From positions 9,872,081 to 9,936,080 of the forward strand of contig NC_132888.1 of assembly GCF_030463535.1 (NCBI RefSeq): 64,000 bases of DNA. Reading direction: 5' to 3'. Shown piece by piece: positions 11,741 to 25,914 of the stretch. A program made the translations under genes and the position numbers. The stretch comes from Salminus brasiliensis (taxonomy: Eukaryota; Chordata; Actinopteri; Characiformes; Bryconidae). Within the stretch, counting starts at the first letter, position 1. Each line of letters opens with the position of its first letter. Below the pieces are notes generated by a model. It was not told the DNA's origin. It searched no databases and saw only the letters and a list, made by a program, of their open reading frames with translations.

Positions 11741-13667
11741 GGAATAAATGAAAAAAGTGGTATAAAAGGATGGATTGACTCATACAGACATATTCTTCCC
11801 ATGGGCAATTCTAAACCATTATGTCTCATATGTTCAGAGACCATGGCTATTATTAAAAGCAGTTATGTCAAGCGGCACTATGAGACCAGTTTTTAAACAC
11901 TGGTTTAAAAGTTGTTTTATTTTGAAATTTTACTTTAAAGGAGATTTTTTAAATTTTATTTTTAACAGATATTGTTCAAAAATACTGAACTGTAATGTTG
12001 ACTACATAACATGTTGATATAACTACTAGGCTGCTTCAGTATGCAGGATATGGCACTGAATCAGACATAAATTAGACATAGCAAAATTTCTGTAATTGGA
12101 ACTTATTGAATTTTATTTTAATACCCTTAGCCATGTAGACCACTTAAGGTCCAATTAAAGAAATGACTGGAAACCATCATCAGCAAACAGGTCAATACAA
12201 AGCAATGGAATTTGTTTAATTTCCACTTTTCCAGCTTTTGACAAAAAGATTATTTGTATGTAAGTAATATTGCAGAATGATATCTTTTTCCGATATCATG
12301 TGCTTTATTTTAATAAATACTATACTTACAATCAAATACTACTGATTCTGGTAGGTTTGACACATTTATTAACCCCTTAACTAATAAACTAATATTACCA
12401 AAGAATAGTCTTACCAGTTTGTACCGAGGTCCCTGCAGTTATTGAGTAATACACCTTAGTTTGTAAAAAAACTTTCTACATTAAAGCGTTAAAACCCAGA
12501 ATGGAGTTTTAGTTCTGGCCCAAAAAGAAAAAAAATATGAATGTGATAGTCTATAGTATGTCAGAGTGCCAAGACAATGATCATTACAGGGCAAAACGTT
12601 CTTCACTGAGCCCTGTCTAGAGATCGAGAGCATACATAACTGGAACTTAGCAGTAGACCAAATATAGTAATTTACTATATGTTTCCATGAGTATTTAAAA
12701 CTCTTGTAGCTGAGGAGAGTGTGATTTGAATGATGATGACCCTGTTGCGCTGGTTTCTGAGCGTTTATAAATACTGCATACACTTACTGGTCACTTTCCT
12801 GGTTGTAGGTGTAGTATTGGAGAATACAGCTCATCTTTCTCTACACATAATTTATATTTATCACATCATGATGACATAATAAATTGACTAGAAACACTTA
12901 TTCTTTTTCTAAGCCCTTTCACTCTTGCAGTGTATGTCATCATACAGTTTATTCTAAAGTTGACACCATGCAGGAGAAATGCAACAGGGTTGCTTTATTC
13001 TACAATATCGTGGCCAGAGGCCAGCAGCATTTAAATTCTCTCCAAGGCCATCCCCTCAGTCCAGGTAAACCTGTTCCATCGCATGTACAGATCCCCTGTC
13101 AGCAACTACCCGCTGGCCTTTTGACAAGATATGCAGAAGATTTGTTATCTCAGAAGATATGCAGTGAGATAACAACAACATTAAATAATTGAAACAAGAA
13201 ATGACGTGTAAGCTGTCTGTGCAACAACAGCTTGGGCAGGTTTAACCAGAAAGGCCGGTAGCTCTGAAGAGCCACGTCTGAAATCATCAGCAGGCAAACA
13301 GCAATGTTTTCTTAGATCATGATGTAACATCTGCTCATGTGCCAATGGCTGTCAGCCTATTCACTTTTCTGTGGAGATTCCAGTTATTGAAATCCCCACC
13401 CTGTCTTTCGTTTTTGAAGACAGTGAAGTCGTAGCTGTAGCTGAATGTTTGTGTACTTTACCTTTGTTCCTCTTTCTATCTCTCTTTCCCTCTCCTTCTC
13501 TCTCTTTCCATCTCTTGTATAATTTCAGGGCTGCTTGACTCTACACTTCATGGCCTAAGTTTTAAATCTTTTTGATAATGCATGCAGTATACAGCCCTTT
13601 ACAGGGGTTGTCACTTTCAACAGCTGCTGGGGTAGGCTGGACTGGATCATGACAGACGAAACCCTAT

Positions 13668-13669
<2 letters not shown>

Positions 13670-13717
<48 letters not shown>

Positions 13718-13726
13718 ATACACACA
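13670..13726. repeat. (CA)n microsatellite
   Basis: About 20 CA units interrupted by a few ATACAC variants. Confidence 0.9.
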
Positions 13727-14309
13727 CAGATTGCATCAGCCTGAGAAGCAGAAGTGTAATGACTGCTCCTGTTTTGTGTCTCAGAAAGCCCTGCAGCTGT
13801 ATAACATTGAGGGTAAATGTTTCGACCTGTTACATCACCAACCTCACTACTGAAATGACCAGTTCTGCCATTGCTATCAGGGTCCAGGTATGGTGCTCCA
13901 CAGTCTTTAGAGCAGTGATCTGGTGTGTGATTACATTGTAAACTTCCTTTTAAATAAATCGACTCTCAGTAATTCCAGGGTCCACATAATGGTTAATATG
14001 TTAATACATTGTTCTCTTCTCATTCCGATTAGCATATTGATGGTGGCCCTGTTACATACCACTGATTTGAATGCTGTTTGAGATAAGGAGAACTAAACTT
14101 GGACAGACGATTCAGCCTCAGTATGACCTTAAAACAGAACACCTACACATGTAAAAAGAAAATTTCCTATGTGCTCTAGGAAAACCGTCATTGTAGAATC
14201 TTATGAGGATGTCCTTTATGCCGTTGCTGCAAAGTTCAGTTTTTATCACCTTCACCTTTTAAGTAGATTTAGTGTCTGATACAAGGCAAATTTGCTAAAC
14301 GCTGCAAAG

Positions 14310-14665
14310 CTGCCTAATATTTAGTAGCCCCCCCCCTTGTGGCACCACAACAGATCTATCCATTTGAGGCATCACCTCCACAAGACCTCTGAAGGTATGT
14401 CCTGTGGTATCCTGTGGTATATGAGCAAGAGATCCTTTAAGGCCTCCATGGATCGCATCAGTAAGTGTTAGGTGTTCATGGCCCTGTCGCTGTTTCACTT
14501 GTTGTGCTTTTTTGGACCACTTTTGGTAGGTACTGACCACTGCATAACAGAAAAAAACACAAAACCTGCCATCCCATCCCAGTTTGGTTCTTGTCAAAGT
14601 GGCTCAGATTCTTATGCTTGCCCATTACTCCTGCTTTTAACACTGACTGTTCACTTTGTGTGACT
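14310..14665 (-). mobile_element. Non-autonomous Tc1-like remnant, copy B
   Basis: Same family as 2355-2755: a degraded GGCATCACCTCCACAAGACC block, CTGTGGTATCCTGTGGTAT, and AGTGGCTCAGATTCTTATGC near the far end. No coding capacity remains. Confidence 0.65.
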
Positions 14666-14879
14666 GCTAATACACTATATGTTCACATACACTGTAGGAC
14701 TTAAACTATTGGATGATAAGTGTAAATACTAGCCTTCCCAGGTTAAGCTAACACATTCACATAAAATCAAAATGAGTGGTCACCTTACTGACTTGTGTTT
14801 AGTAGTGTCTAAGCTTAGAGGTATCTTTGAATTATTAATCTATTCAAACTAGCTAAGGTTTTCTTGAGTAAATAAATCA

Positions 14880-14950
14880 AGCACTTTTGTGAGTCGCTCT
14901 GGATAAGAGCGTCTGCTAAATGCCTTAAATGTAAATGTAATGTAATGTAA
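14880..14950 (+). mobile_element. SINE/LINE 3' tail
   Basis: GAGTCGCTCTGGATAAGAGC plus GTCTGCTAAATGCC, then AAATGTAAATGTAATGTAA repeats. This is a widespread 3' end of fish SINEs and their partner LINEs. Confidence 0.6.
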
Positions 14951-16144
14951 CAAACAAATAAAACAAAACTGCCCAGATAAACAGATTTACGTTTACAATT
15001 ATGGGATCCCTAAAACTGTCTACTATAGTTGGTTATGAGTTATAAGCTTTATAGTCTTTATGGAATTGAAAGCCACCTACATCTACCTAGTACTGTGACA
15101 AAGGTAGCTAGATGCTGGTAAAAGCAGTGCTTTCAGGCTGATCTAAGACCAGTTTATCTCATAGAAAGAGTAAGGATAGGATTTGACAAAAGAGGAACCG
15201 ATCTGTCATCAGTGTAAAAATGAAATGAGACTGAGAAACATAACAAGTGTGTTATGAGTTTCAGGTAGAGTTCCTTTCTTTGTGTTTTTTGATTGCATTC
15301 TTACAAAGAAATTAGTCACTTTTTCAGTGTTTTATCAAGAATGCAAAAACTAAAAACAGCAACTGGGGATCTGCAGATACCCATAAATGATCTACGGACA
15401 GGCCTGCGCTCACTTGGAAGCTTGGCTCACTTAAACTGGAAAGCTTGTGTGTCCAAATTTAATATAAAAAAAGTATTGCCATGACTTCTCCCTTTTTTTG
15501 GGAGAGTCCTTTCATCATGTTTGTGAATAGCCTTGGCAGCTCCAATATGTCAAAAGCAGGGGATGTCACATGATGTTTTTTTAATGTCTTAAACCATAGT
15601 CAAGATTCAACATCATTTAAATAAGATTGTTCAAGTCATTAAATGATTGTTCTTCACAGTAAATACAGTGTGAATATGACATGGAAACACAGCTTCTTGT
15701 CTCCCTTAGAGAAAATGTGCCTGAAAGGGAAATAGCCTCAGTTGCCTCAGTTTTAAATCTTAATGGCAGACAGTCCTTTTACACTGACCTTACACTGAGT
15801 TCAAGCTAAACTTATCAGTACAATTGGAATATATGGCGAACACGTACTAAAGCTGTAGACACAACAAACGAAATCATGCCCATGAGACTTTGAAGACAGA
15901 ATGTAAACATTAAGAACAGAAACCAGAAGCACAAGAGCTAAAAACAGGGGAGCAACAGCTGCAGCTAAAATAAGGTTGTTAAACAGGAAGAGGTAAAGAC
16001 AAGTGGCACACGAAGAGGTCAATTTTGACTAGACAAAAGAGATGAGAAAGCAATTCGAAAGGCACTGAGGGAGACAATTTGAAAGTTGAGAACTATGAAT
16101 GCTAGTATATGAATATGCTAGCAAACAATCTGGCTACGAAGACC

Positions 16145-16350
16145 ATTCAGAATTAGATCAGAATCAGAATCTCTTTATTTCACCAAGTTTGTTACACATA
16201 CAAGGAATTTGTCTTGGTGAGACCAACACAACGTATGACAAGTAACAAAAAACACAGAACACAGATTATTTACAGTATTAAACTAAAGGAAAATGACACT
16301 AAACAATAAATAGGGTAGGGGATAAATTAAAAAAGTAAAAAGTACTAAAG
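16145..16350 (-). mobile_element. LINE 3'-end fragment, copy 1
   Basis: On the minus strand this ends in GATTCTGATTCTGAT, a LINE-type 3' tail. The body is almost identical to 23100-23330, and both stop at about the same internal point, as expected of 5'-truncated copies. Confidence 0.6.
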
Positions 16351-16494
16351 GTAATAAAGAGCTGAAACTATATTTACAGAAAAGAACATTAACATTACAT
16401 GTCTTGTGCTTGCGAACCTGAGTGTGTAGGGTTGGAAAACTTCCAACTAGATAGAAAATAAGAATTAGGAGATTGTATTGTCGGACTTTGTACA

Positions 16495-16700
16495 ATTTGT
16501 AAGTTAAACCTCTTAATGTGAATAATTTATTTTTTAAGGAAGGACATGAAATCCAACAATCACATGAATTCTGAAGGAGGAAGTGGAGATTTTTTCAGTG
16601 TAAAAGTAAACATCTCAGAGCTATTAGGGATGCAATAGATAATACAATAAAATATTACATTTATTACTATGTAAATACAAGTAGTTCAATGCAAACACTA
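16495..16700 (+). repeat. Paired local repeat, copy 1
   Basis: Shares GGACATGAAATC, TGAAGGAGGAAGTGGAGATT, GTGTAAAAGTAAACATCTCA and AATACAAGTAGTT with 17925-18110. Not coding. Confidence 0.5.
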
Positions 16701-17539
16701 TGACAGTAAATGGTCTACGCTATGCTGCAAAGGCCAGCATATGAGACCATTAACTGCCAAAGGGATGGAAAATGTTCAACTAAATAGGAATGCTAAAAAG
16801 CATTACCAACATAAGATAGACCTTGTCATGAGTATCCAGAAGTCAATGTTTTTTACTTATAGGCTACATTTATTAGGTGCACCACTATTTTTGTGTTAGC
16901 AAAAAAATCCTGAAGGCTGTTTGCTGACATTCTGGGGTTTTGCTTTTAATTTGTGGCCAGTATATGGCTTTTGTCTGAGAGTTTTCTTGGTCTTTCAGGT
17001 CTTGCCTTCATATCCACAGTTCCCTGAACTACTGTTTCTTTTCGGCAAGTCAGATAGAGGGAATTAAGATCTAGAAGTGCTTTGATATCTTTTTCTAGGC
17101 TTCCCCAGAGCAGGCTTAAACACTGAATCTGTTATGCCCTGAAATTGTTAGCAGCTGATCATTTCTAATGACGTGTCCTAATCAGTCAGTCAGGCCTGAC
17201 AAGTTCATTAAGTTCTGAGACTGTAAATAAAAATGTGTCCAAATATGAAAAAACTGCACAATTACTATTTAATTTTTACAATTGATTTTGAGTTTTGTTT
17301 TTTAAACATTAAGTTACTGTTTATTGACAAACATTTACTGCAGTGGTTGTGTTGACGTCTGTTCACATCACAAATCCAAGCCAGGGGTCCCCAAACATTT
17401 GCACGCGAATAAGTTCCAAAGGGTGTTAAAATGAACTCCACAGGTGTTAATTTACCTGATTAGCTGATTGTACTGATTTCATAAGTATCAAAATAATATA
17501 GAAAATACAATGTAGATATACAATCATTATATCAATACA

Positions 17540-17862
17540 GTATATGGGCAAAAGTATTGGGACATTGGGGGGATTGGAGTTACTGTCTCTACTGAAGGCT
17601 TTCTACTAGATTTTGCTGTGCATATTAACCAAAACAACTTGCGTATATTCAACCCCCTCCCAAAACCTGTTGGTCTAATAAATAAATAAATAAATAAATA
17701 AATAGATAACTAAATAAATAATTAGGTGTTTAATGAGATGAGAGATGGAGCAGAAAGTAATAATGGGAGTATGGTGGGTACACAATATGGTCAATTGATT
17801 AAATAAGGTCTCTGTAGAAATTATCTGTTTATGGACAAAAGTGGTAACTGATCAAAAAAAAA

Positions 17863-17912
<50 letters not shown>

Positions 17913-18305
17913 TTCCAGACTTTTTAGAATGTGTAAGTGGAACCTTTTAATGTGAATTTTGTTGTTTCAAATTTTGGAAAGGACATGAAATCTGAAGGAG
18001 GAAGTGGAGATTTCCACTGTAAAAGTAAATATCTCAGAGCTGTTACGGATGCAAAGATAAAACATTGAATTTATTGCCAGGCGAATACAAGTAGTTTAAT
18101 GGAACAGCAAATATAGCTCTAGTCCTTGCTTGGCATTAGACGTGGTGCCAATAGGTTCATGTTTATCTGCTCCAGAGAGTCCTATTCTATTGGCTGTACT
18201 TCTCTACAGAAACTAGACAAGCATTTGCACATATGTGTCAGCAATGGGTGCAACTTAAACTAGCTGAATGCATTCATTAAAAAGAGTGTCAACAAACATT
18301 TGGAC
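17540..18305 (+). repeat. MITE-like repeat copy 3, split by an insertion
   Basis: Left end TATGGGCAAAAGTATTGGGA at about 17541 and right end AACAAACATTTGGACATATA at about 18291 are about 650 bp further apart than the family body needs. Within lies an (AAAT)n tract, an (AT)n tract at about 17868-17906 and the 17925-18110 repeat. Confidence 0.45.
17925..18110 (+). repeat. Paired local repeat, copy 2
   Basis: About 1.4 kb from its partner at 16495-16700, same orientation; it lacks the AACAATCACATGAAT segment of copy 1. Confidence 0.5.
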
Positions 18306-18904
18306 ATATAGCGGATAATCATCCTTTTCTGTAAATGAACTAAGCAGTATTGACTTTGACAGAACTTTGAAAGTCCATTAATTTGATCAGTTTATCCCTT
18401 TTATCCCAATGAACAGGCGCACTACTGTAACTAAGTGGTGTTTGTAATACCTTTAAATTGACATGCAAAATTGAAATATTGTTTGGAACTGACCCTAAAC
18501 TTGTGGCCACCAAACAAAGTAGCCTTCTCTTGCCATGTTTTGCATTGCCCCAGATTAAAGTAACCAGGCTTTTGGGGCTTTATCAAAAGGCTTTTACCAT
18601 TTATGAATCATGCAGAGCAGATATAATACATAAACAAGCACAATCTTGATAATACTACATGCTTTCCATGAGGCTTTCTGTGCTGTCTAGTCTGTGTCTC
18701 ATTTGACTACAATTTCCATAATAAAGCACAGGTTTAACACATGCAGTGCCTTCTCTGTACTCTTGTCTAATGACCATGTTAAAACCTAAATGGACTCTTA
18801 ACTATCTGCCACTATTAATATCACCACTATTACAACTATCTACCCCATGATCAGAGCAGTTGAACAGTATAGATGGTTAGGTAACTTTTATCAATAATGT
18901 TTAA

Positions 18905-19180
18905 ATAGTTCTGACCAGAGGAGGTAAGTCGGGTCCCCCTTGTGATTCTTGGTTCCCAACCTCCCAAGGTTTCTTCCTCCAGCTCTGAGGGAGTTTTTCC
19001 TTGCCACTGTCGCTGTTGGTTTGCTCACTTGCTTACACAGTCTTTGATCCTTCATGTCTTCTTACGTTATTTTTTTTTGTCTCTGTCTTTTACTAATTAC
19101 TAATTATGTAAAGCTGCTTTGTGATGACAACAGTTATAAAAAGCGCTATACAAATAAATTTGACTTGACTTGACTTCTAG
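18905..19180 (+). mobile_element. Non-LTR element 3' end with TTGAC tail
   Basis: Contains GAGGGAGTTTTTCCTTGCCA and AAAAAGCGCTATACAAATAA, and ends in repeated TTGACTTGACTT. This is the form of a fish LINE-derived 3' UTR. An inverted relative lies at 61480-61790. Confidence 0.6.
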
Positions 19181-20689
19181 GTCTACATCACAGCTCAGTT
19201 ATGTGGTAGTGTCGTCTATCTCAAAAGCAAGCATCTTAAATTTACTGATTTTCTTATTCAGACAAACATACAGTTTAATCCAGCATCTGTTTTATTTAGC
19301 TGCAATACAGCAGCTAAATAAAAAACATTAAGTTGTAAGATTCTTTTTCATTTTTGGTTTTGTCTCTTTGCTTTTCTGCTTTAGCAAATGATTGCCAGAT
19401 ATGTCCCTGCTAGTTTCTCTGAGTCATTTCAGCTGCAGCTGCTAGAATTTGTTCAATTCAGAGTGATGGAAAATTAAAGTGCTTAACACCATTATAGAGT
19501 ATCCTTCAAATATGACCAGTACCTTAGAGTATGGATTTATTTTGCGGCCCAATTATGTCCAGCAGAGTGGCATCAAGATGTTTAGTTAGAGGTTAAGTAT
19601 CTTATCCAAGGGCCTAACCAGGAGTACCCACTGTACCCACTGTCCAGCTGTTGGACACTACCCTGGTGGCATCTCACCACTATGCTACCAGCCACATCAT
19701 CATAGGCTTTAGGGGAGGGAAATGGTAGGTGTAAGCACAGACAGTGTATGGTCAAATGCAGTGGACTGTTTCTGTTGTGGTTTGTGTGGCAGCTATGCAG
19801 TAATCACAGTGTTTCTGTGGAATCATTTTGCCATAGGTATAAAAGTGTTTTATCTCAAGAGCGTCTTTGAACTCTGAACACCTGTTAGCATTAGCTTAAG
19901 GACAAGTACCCCACAGAGAGACTTCTGTAGAATTCTGTAAATGTAAAAGTAAAGGCATTTATAAAATATGAGCTTTTGACATGTAAATCACTGAGTTGCC
20001 AAAGTGTTTTTCATATCTTTTACAAACTCGATTTTCAAAGACAATGCACTGTTTATAGCTTCCCTGTTTTGGCTGATTGGATTAAGGTTAGCTAATGGTT
20101 TATTTACTGTGGAGGTAATTTGTGAAACTTTGCTCACCCTTCTGCCAATTTCTGAGATAATTACAGTTTAATTACTAAGAGAGGAAGTGATGGAAGATGC
20201 TGTACTAGTGCCCATAATAATCCCATTTCCTGTCCAAATGTCCTGTTAACTTCTAAAATGGCCTAAAATACTTGTCACTTACTCATTTCCTCATTTCATC
20301 ATGCATTTCCTCCATCAACAACTCATTTTGCTTCTACCACTATTTTATACTGATATCACTACAAGCATTTCGTTATTTGGTTCCATGATGTGCCTCCACA
20401 TTGCTCAATGCTTGAAAAGTCTGACACACTGAAATTGCATCAGGCACATGTCTGCCTTTGTGACATGCTGCTAATTCTGTGTGTACTGAATGTGACAGAC
20501 ACTGATTAGGTTTTGTAATCTTTGATAAGAAGCCAGTTAAAAGATCAACATATAGAAAGATACAGAGTGGATGGAATAATGAAGAAGAAGAACTGCCTCA
20601 GAATTAGTTAGCATAACCTCAAAAATAGGTGCAGAGGTTTTTAGAGGATCATTTGTAATTTGGTAGCAATCAGCAAGTTTCTGTCAGAA

Positions 20690-20880
20690 TTCGGGTTGAA
20701 TATTTGACTGGCAGAGTTCAGTTAAATTAGTTGGTTTCCTTGCACAGTTCATGTCATTTCAATAGGGTTGAGGTCAGGGTTCCAGGGAAGGCCATTTCAA
20801 AAGCCTAATGTTTGCATGTTTTTTTCCATTTCACAACCATGTTGAAACAAAAAATTCTAGTTGTCTTGCTGGTGGTTTGA
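20690..20880 (-). mobile_element. Tc1 transposase remnant
   Basis: GGGTTGAGGTCAGGGTTCCA followed by AAGGCCATTTCAAAAGCC matches, on the minus strand, the 3' half of many fish Tc1 transposase genes. It is short and has no open frame. Confidence 0.4.
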
Positions 20881-23099
20881 GGATTTGCTGACAAATTCTG
20901 GGGTAGTCCCCCTTCTTTATACTGGCAGCAAAACAGCTCAGGAGCAGTACAGTGTTCTTGGGGTTGATTGTTTTACAATTATGAATTTACTTCAGTTCAA
21001 TTCAAATGAATTTCTATGGTGTTTTTTGCAACGAATGTTGTCACAAACCAGTTTTACAGAGCTTTGGGTTTAAGCCTCCTTTGAGCAAGCCAAGAGCGAC
21101 AGCAATAAGGAAAAGTTATTATATTAAAATACTGATATGATTGTAATGTCAAACAGCCACTATCTTAAAGAAACTATCTTTTGAAAAGCAATTTACATTT
21201 CATCAAATGACAAATAACAACGCAATGACAAGAAAAAGACATTCTTCAATTCTTAGTTATGTGTTGAGATTTTTGGAGCATTTTCATTTGGTCTATTCAT
21301 CATGAAATTTAGATGTAAATGTAACTGCAAATGCATAGAAATAGCATATAGCATGTAGCAAATAGCACAGTAGCATATAATAAAAAATGGAGATATAAGG
21401 TTTTCTTCTGACAGGATGAAAATGTAAACCTTTAATCTCATTAATCTCTTTATTTTTAAGTTTTCTTTCTTCACAGTTTACTTTAAATTCTTCTTTAAAT
21501 TACCAGATTTTAAAGCAATGTTCTCATATTATCATTCTAATAGTAATAGTATTCTAAAAGTTAGTGCTATCAGGGTCAATGTCTTAAATCGTGGAGTTCA
21601 TCTGCAATCTTTAACATGTTTTTATTTAAGGCAAATTAATAATTTTACCAAGTATCAACTTCCTCTCGTAGCTCACTCTCTTTACAGAGCCTAGTGATGT
21701 ATTAGAGGTTTTATTTAGCGATGTAAACATAGCGTTGCTACTGTTGAGCTCAGAGGGTAGATTATACTTTATTTATGCTGAAATATGGATTGAATCTCAT
21801 AACTAACTCTCATTCTCTCACCCTACCTCTTACCACCCTACCGTGCGTAATCCATCCATTTACCGCTCAAAAAGTGGTTGAAGCATATTCTCCCTTAAAG
21901 TATCACTGAGATATGTGAAATATAAGAAATGGATTCCTCTAGTTTGTTGGCATATTTACATTTACATACATTTATTTGTTCTCCAGCCCAAACATTCAAG
22001 GTCATGCTAGTTATAATTAATCAAAGTATTGTTGTGATTAACATGATTAAGCTTTTTAATAGATTGACACCACTAATTTGAGTATATGTGGCACATGAGA
22101 TTATTGGGGGCTTTTCCTTAATTAATACACTAGCCGAGATTCATGAGACGAGATTTCTTTCAAAAGCAAATGTCAGTTATCCAGTGAACTGAGAACAGCT
22201 TTATTGATAATGATAATTGTGGTGAGTTTGTCAGGCAGGCATTTACATGTTTTTACATCGTGGTGGTTGAGTAGGCCTTTTCTAGTATCGAACACACCTA
22301 CATGGTTGCTTATAATCTTACAGTTGCCTGGTCATATCCAGAATAGGTCAAGTAATGTTGACATGTGCCGCCTGCCGACACAAAGTACCCTGAAAGTCGA
22401 TGTGAGGGAAGTTCAGAGGTTAACCTTTAAAAGATAACAGATGGGGAGGATTTGAGGTTATACTAATGTGGTTAGCTAGCATTACAACCTGGTAAATGTT
22501 AGGATTCCTCCTTCTCGCCACCCTCATCGCCTCCTCTCCGTCTAGGTTCTCTTCGTCTGTGGTATGACTCTCCACAGAGGAGCGTACATAAGCCTACACG
22601 TAACACTTTCGCAGTGGCTTTCCGTTCCAGTACTAATGACACCTAGGGGTGTAAAGCCATCCCAGCTTCCTTCCTTTCTGAGCTAGTCCTCCATTACCTC
22701 TTTCATGGGGGATTTTAGCTGCATGGCTTACAACATAGTGTTTCCTCCCCCTCAAACATCTGTAAATGCTGGCAAATGGTTCTCAACACATATGTGTAGG
22801 CTAATCTTTAGTCAATAAGCATGAGTGTGTCTCTCTGGATTAGTTTGCGGATGCTTGAAAGCTCTGCATTTCTGAAACCTCAAATGAAGGCTGCAGACAG
22901 TCTTCTTTCTATCTCTGAAAGGCCTACATGCTGCTCGATTGTTACAAGGTTGCCATTTTCCCTGTCCCATTTGCTTCCATTATATTTATTACACCAGTCA
23001 ATGACACAGGCATTACCATGTCTGGTACACTCTTAAAAATACAATATTCTAAATGGTTCTTGATTTGGACATCCAGTTTTAGGAAAAAGATCCAATTGG

Positions 23100-23330
23100 C
23101 ATAGAATCAGAATCAGAATCCGAATCAGAATCTCTTTATTTCACCAAGTATGTTACACATACAAGGAATTTGTCTTGGTGAGACCAACACGTATGACAAG
23201 TAAAAAAAACACAGAACACAGATTATTTACAGTATTAAACTAAAGGAAAATTACACTAAACAATAAATAGGATAGGGGATAAATTAAAAAGGTAAAAAGT
23301 ACTAAAGGTAACAAAGAGCTGAAGAAGCTG
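23100..23330 (-). mobile_element. LINE 3'-end fragment, copy 2
   Basis: Close copy of 16145-16350, including TTTATTTCACCAAGT and the AGGGGATAAATTAAAAA stretch. It has two more GAATCA tail units. Confidence 0.6.
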
Positions 23331-23879
23331 AGAGATGTGAAACCTTTACATCATGTGCAGGTTCTTTACACATTACAAATGTTCTTCAGACGTGAACATT
23401 TCATTTTCTCATGTCACCAATATTGTTTTTGGATAGCAACAATATTTTATACATCTTAACTTAATGATGATATAGTCTTATCATTATTAAAAATAATGGG
23501 TGATGGCATTAAGCAGTATGCAACATTTTACAAGTCTTCTACACACATAAATATAAAGGGTTTAAAGTGCCATGGAAGAACCACACTGATGCTCTCAGTG
23601 ATCTTTCAGTGGATAGTGCTTTTACCACTTTTGTAAATGGGATATACCAAAGAACCTTTTAAAAGTTTCCACTCCACATAAAATAAATGGTTTAATGGCA
23701 GTGGTCTTCAACCCTGCTCCTGGAGAGCGACCGTCCTGCAGACTTTGGATTTAACCTTCTTACAGCTACTTTAGACAAAGATTTAACTTGAACTCTAAAT
23801 GTTTTATGATAAACAATGTTCACATATTCTGTGCAAAATGGTCTCTATCCTCAGGAGATCACAAGTTTGTCCCTAATGA

Positions 23880-24270
23880 TGGTGCAGCAATCTTTGGGTT
23901 GGAGTCCAAGAGAGCATAATTGGTGTCACTCTGTTCTTTTGGGGGGGTGGGGGGGGGGGGGGGTTGGGAGGTGTTGGAGTGGTAGGATTGGCCCCCCTTC
24001 TCCCTCCATCACTGAGCATGATGCTGGCCAGCCTGGGTTTCTGTTAGCTGACGTAACAGAATTGGCAGTTGGTGTTCACCTCCAAGTGTGGTTGTGGTAG
24101 TGACAGTTTGAATAGATACAATTGTCTGGCTTCACATGCCTCTGAGGAAGCATGTACTAGCCCTCACCTTCCAGCGCCGGTGGCATCAGGTAATAGGGGG
24201 AGTTCTAGGTAGTTGGTGGGAATCTGCAGTGGACCATGGGAGAGAACTGTGGGGAAAGAAAACTAAGAAA
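23880..24270 (+). repeat. Dispersed repeat family 'ACAATTGGCC', copy 2
   Basis: AGAGAGCATAATTGGTGTCA, GTCTGGCTTCACATGCCTCT and GAGGAAGCATGTACTAGCCC match the family. A poly(G) expansion lies at about 23941-23963. Confidence 0.55.
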
Positions 24271-25649
24271 AATAAATGCATATTACCCAGCTGTGTGATT
24301 TAGTACTGTTTTACAGCTTCAGTCCAAAAGATGCTGCCCCGCTGAAGGGACATGAATCAGTCAAATGAAACAGCTAACATATAGTCTGGTGGTAGTGTGT
24401 AGCCTTAGTCATGGGGGTTGAGTTTCCTGTGTACATGCACATAGAAACCACTTGCTCACAGGAAATAACAAGGGGAGCACAAACAAGCCAACATGATAAT
24501 TTCACGAGCTAAAGGTCAGGTTCAGGCACCTTAATTGGGCTCCATGATGAGACATTATGAAAGAATTGGGTCCCACACACTCACTCGCTGAGGTAGGCAA
24601 AGTCTGCGTTTTGTTACTTTGAACTGTTTCTGTTTCTGTTTCCTTAAATATGGGTCAAGTCACCGTCAGTTCAATTCAGTGTTGTTAAGACGCTCCCTTG
24701 TCTTGTCTATATTGAATTGCTCAAGGCAATTAGACACACGAAACATCGCTCGAAAAGTGTAACTTCCTCTTACAGCCGGTCCCCACATTAGGAATGTACT
24801 CGCTCAAAGGGGAAGTCATGTCCAAAAATAGAATAATAATGTCTCCCATGAGCTAAAAACTGGGGAAGTTGAAGTGTTTTCGTTCTTTAAACATCAGTCA
24901 TGAAAGGCTGGAGGAAAACCATGTGATATGCTGGGCTATGTTTAAACACCTTAAACAGATCTCATGCCTATTACGGCCACCCATCTGCCCGGGCCTAAAG
25001 GCACCCAGGAGCAGAACTGATAACACATAAACAAATGCTTCCTGGTCTAATGCTGTAGACAGTTCACTAACTTTGAACTGAAGACTGGCTCTAATATTCT
25101 GGGAGGCCTTCATTACCTGGATCAGGTGTGTTTAGGGTTGAATTTGGGTTGGAGCTAGACTCTGCAGGCTTGTAGATCACTAGAATCTGTGGTAGATTTT
25201 TTTTTTTGGTCTAGTGCTCTTTTTGACTGATGAGGGAAATTCAAAATCATGAATCATCCACCTACAAAGCAACCATCACTGTTTGCTGTGGTTTCACGGT
25301 GTGGTAGGATGTGTATGCTTGAAATCATTAGTGACTCTGTCTGCTAAGAATTATTACATGAGACTGACATTCATCACTTCAACTCTGATTGTCTCTGGAG
25401 TGCTTATATAGTCAATATCATTTTTGCTTGTTTATTGTTATGCTTATCATTGCTTATTATAGCTTATTTTTTATTGCTTATTATTTATTGAACCCTCAAA
25501 AATCATGCAAATTTCATCACCCTAATACATAGGTGTAGGTCTAAGTGGGCGGAGGGAGCGGATGGGCGGATTGGGTCCCCCAATAGTTTGCTCACAATAC
25601 ATGCAGGGTGTGTTGGGATTCATTTTGTTACTTTTAATTGTTAAATTGG

Positions 25650-25830
25650 GTTAATTAGCCTAGCAGTTAACAACACTGCCTTCTCTATGGCAGACTAGGG
25701 TTTGATTTCCTAGCTGGGCAACCACGGTACAGTACACCAACACCAATAAGAGTCGTTGGGCAAGAATCCTAAGGCTTCATTTTTCATCAGAGAATGTGAT
25801 TAAAAACCCATGTTCAGCCTCATGGGAGAT
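25650..25830 (+). mobile_element. Degraded tRNA-derived SINE
   Basis: AGCCTAGCAGTTAACAACAC then GACTAGGGTTTGATTTCCTA give a weak A box and B box. The body with CACGGTACAGTACACCAACA is followed by GGGCAAGAATCCTAAGGCTT. Confidence 0.5.
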
Positions 25831-25914
25831 GCAGTCCATGCCTAGCTAGCCAGTTTAGTATGTGTAGATTTATTTACTTGATTGTTAAACCATCTAAATG
25901 CATCTAAATGTGTC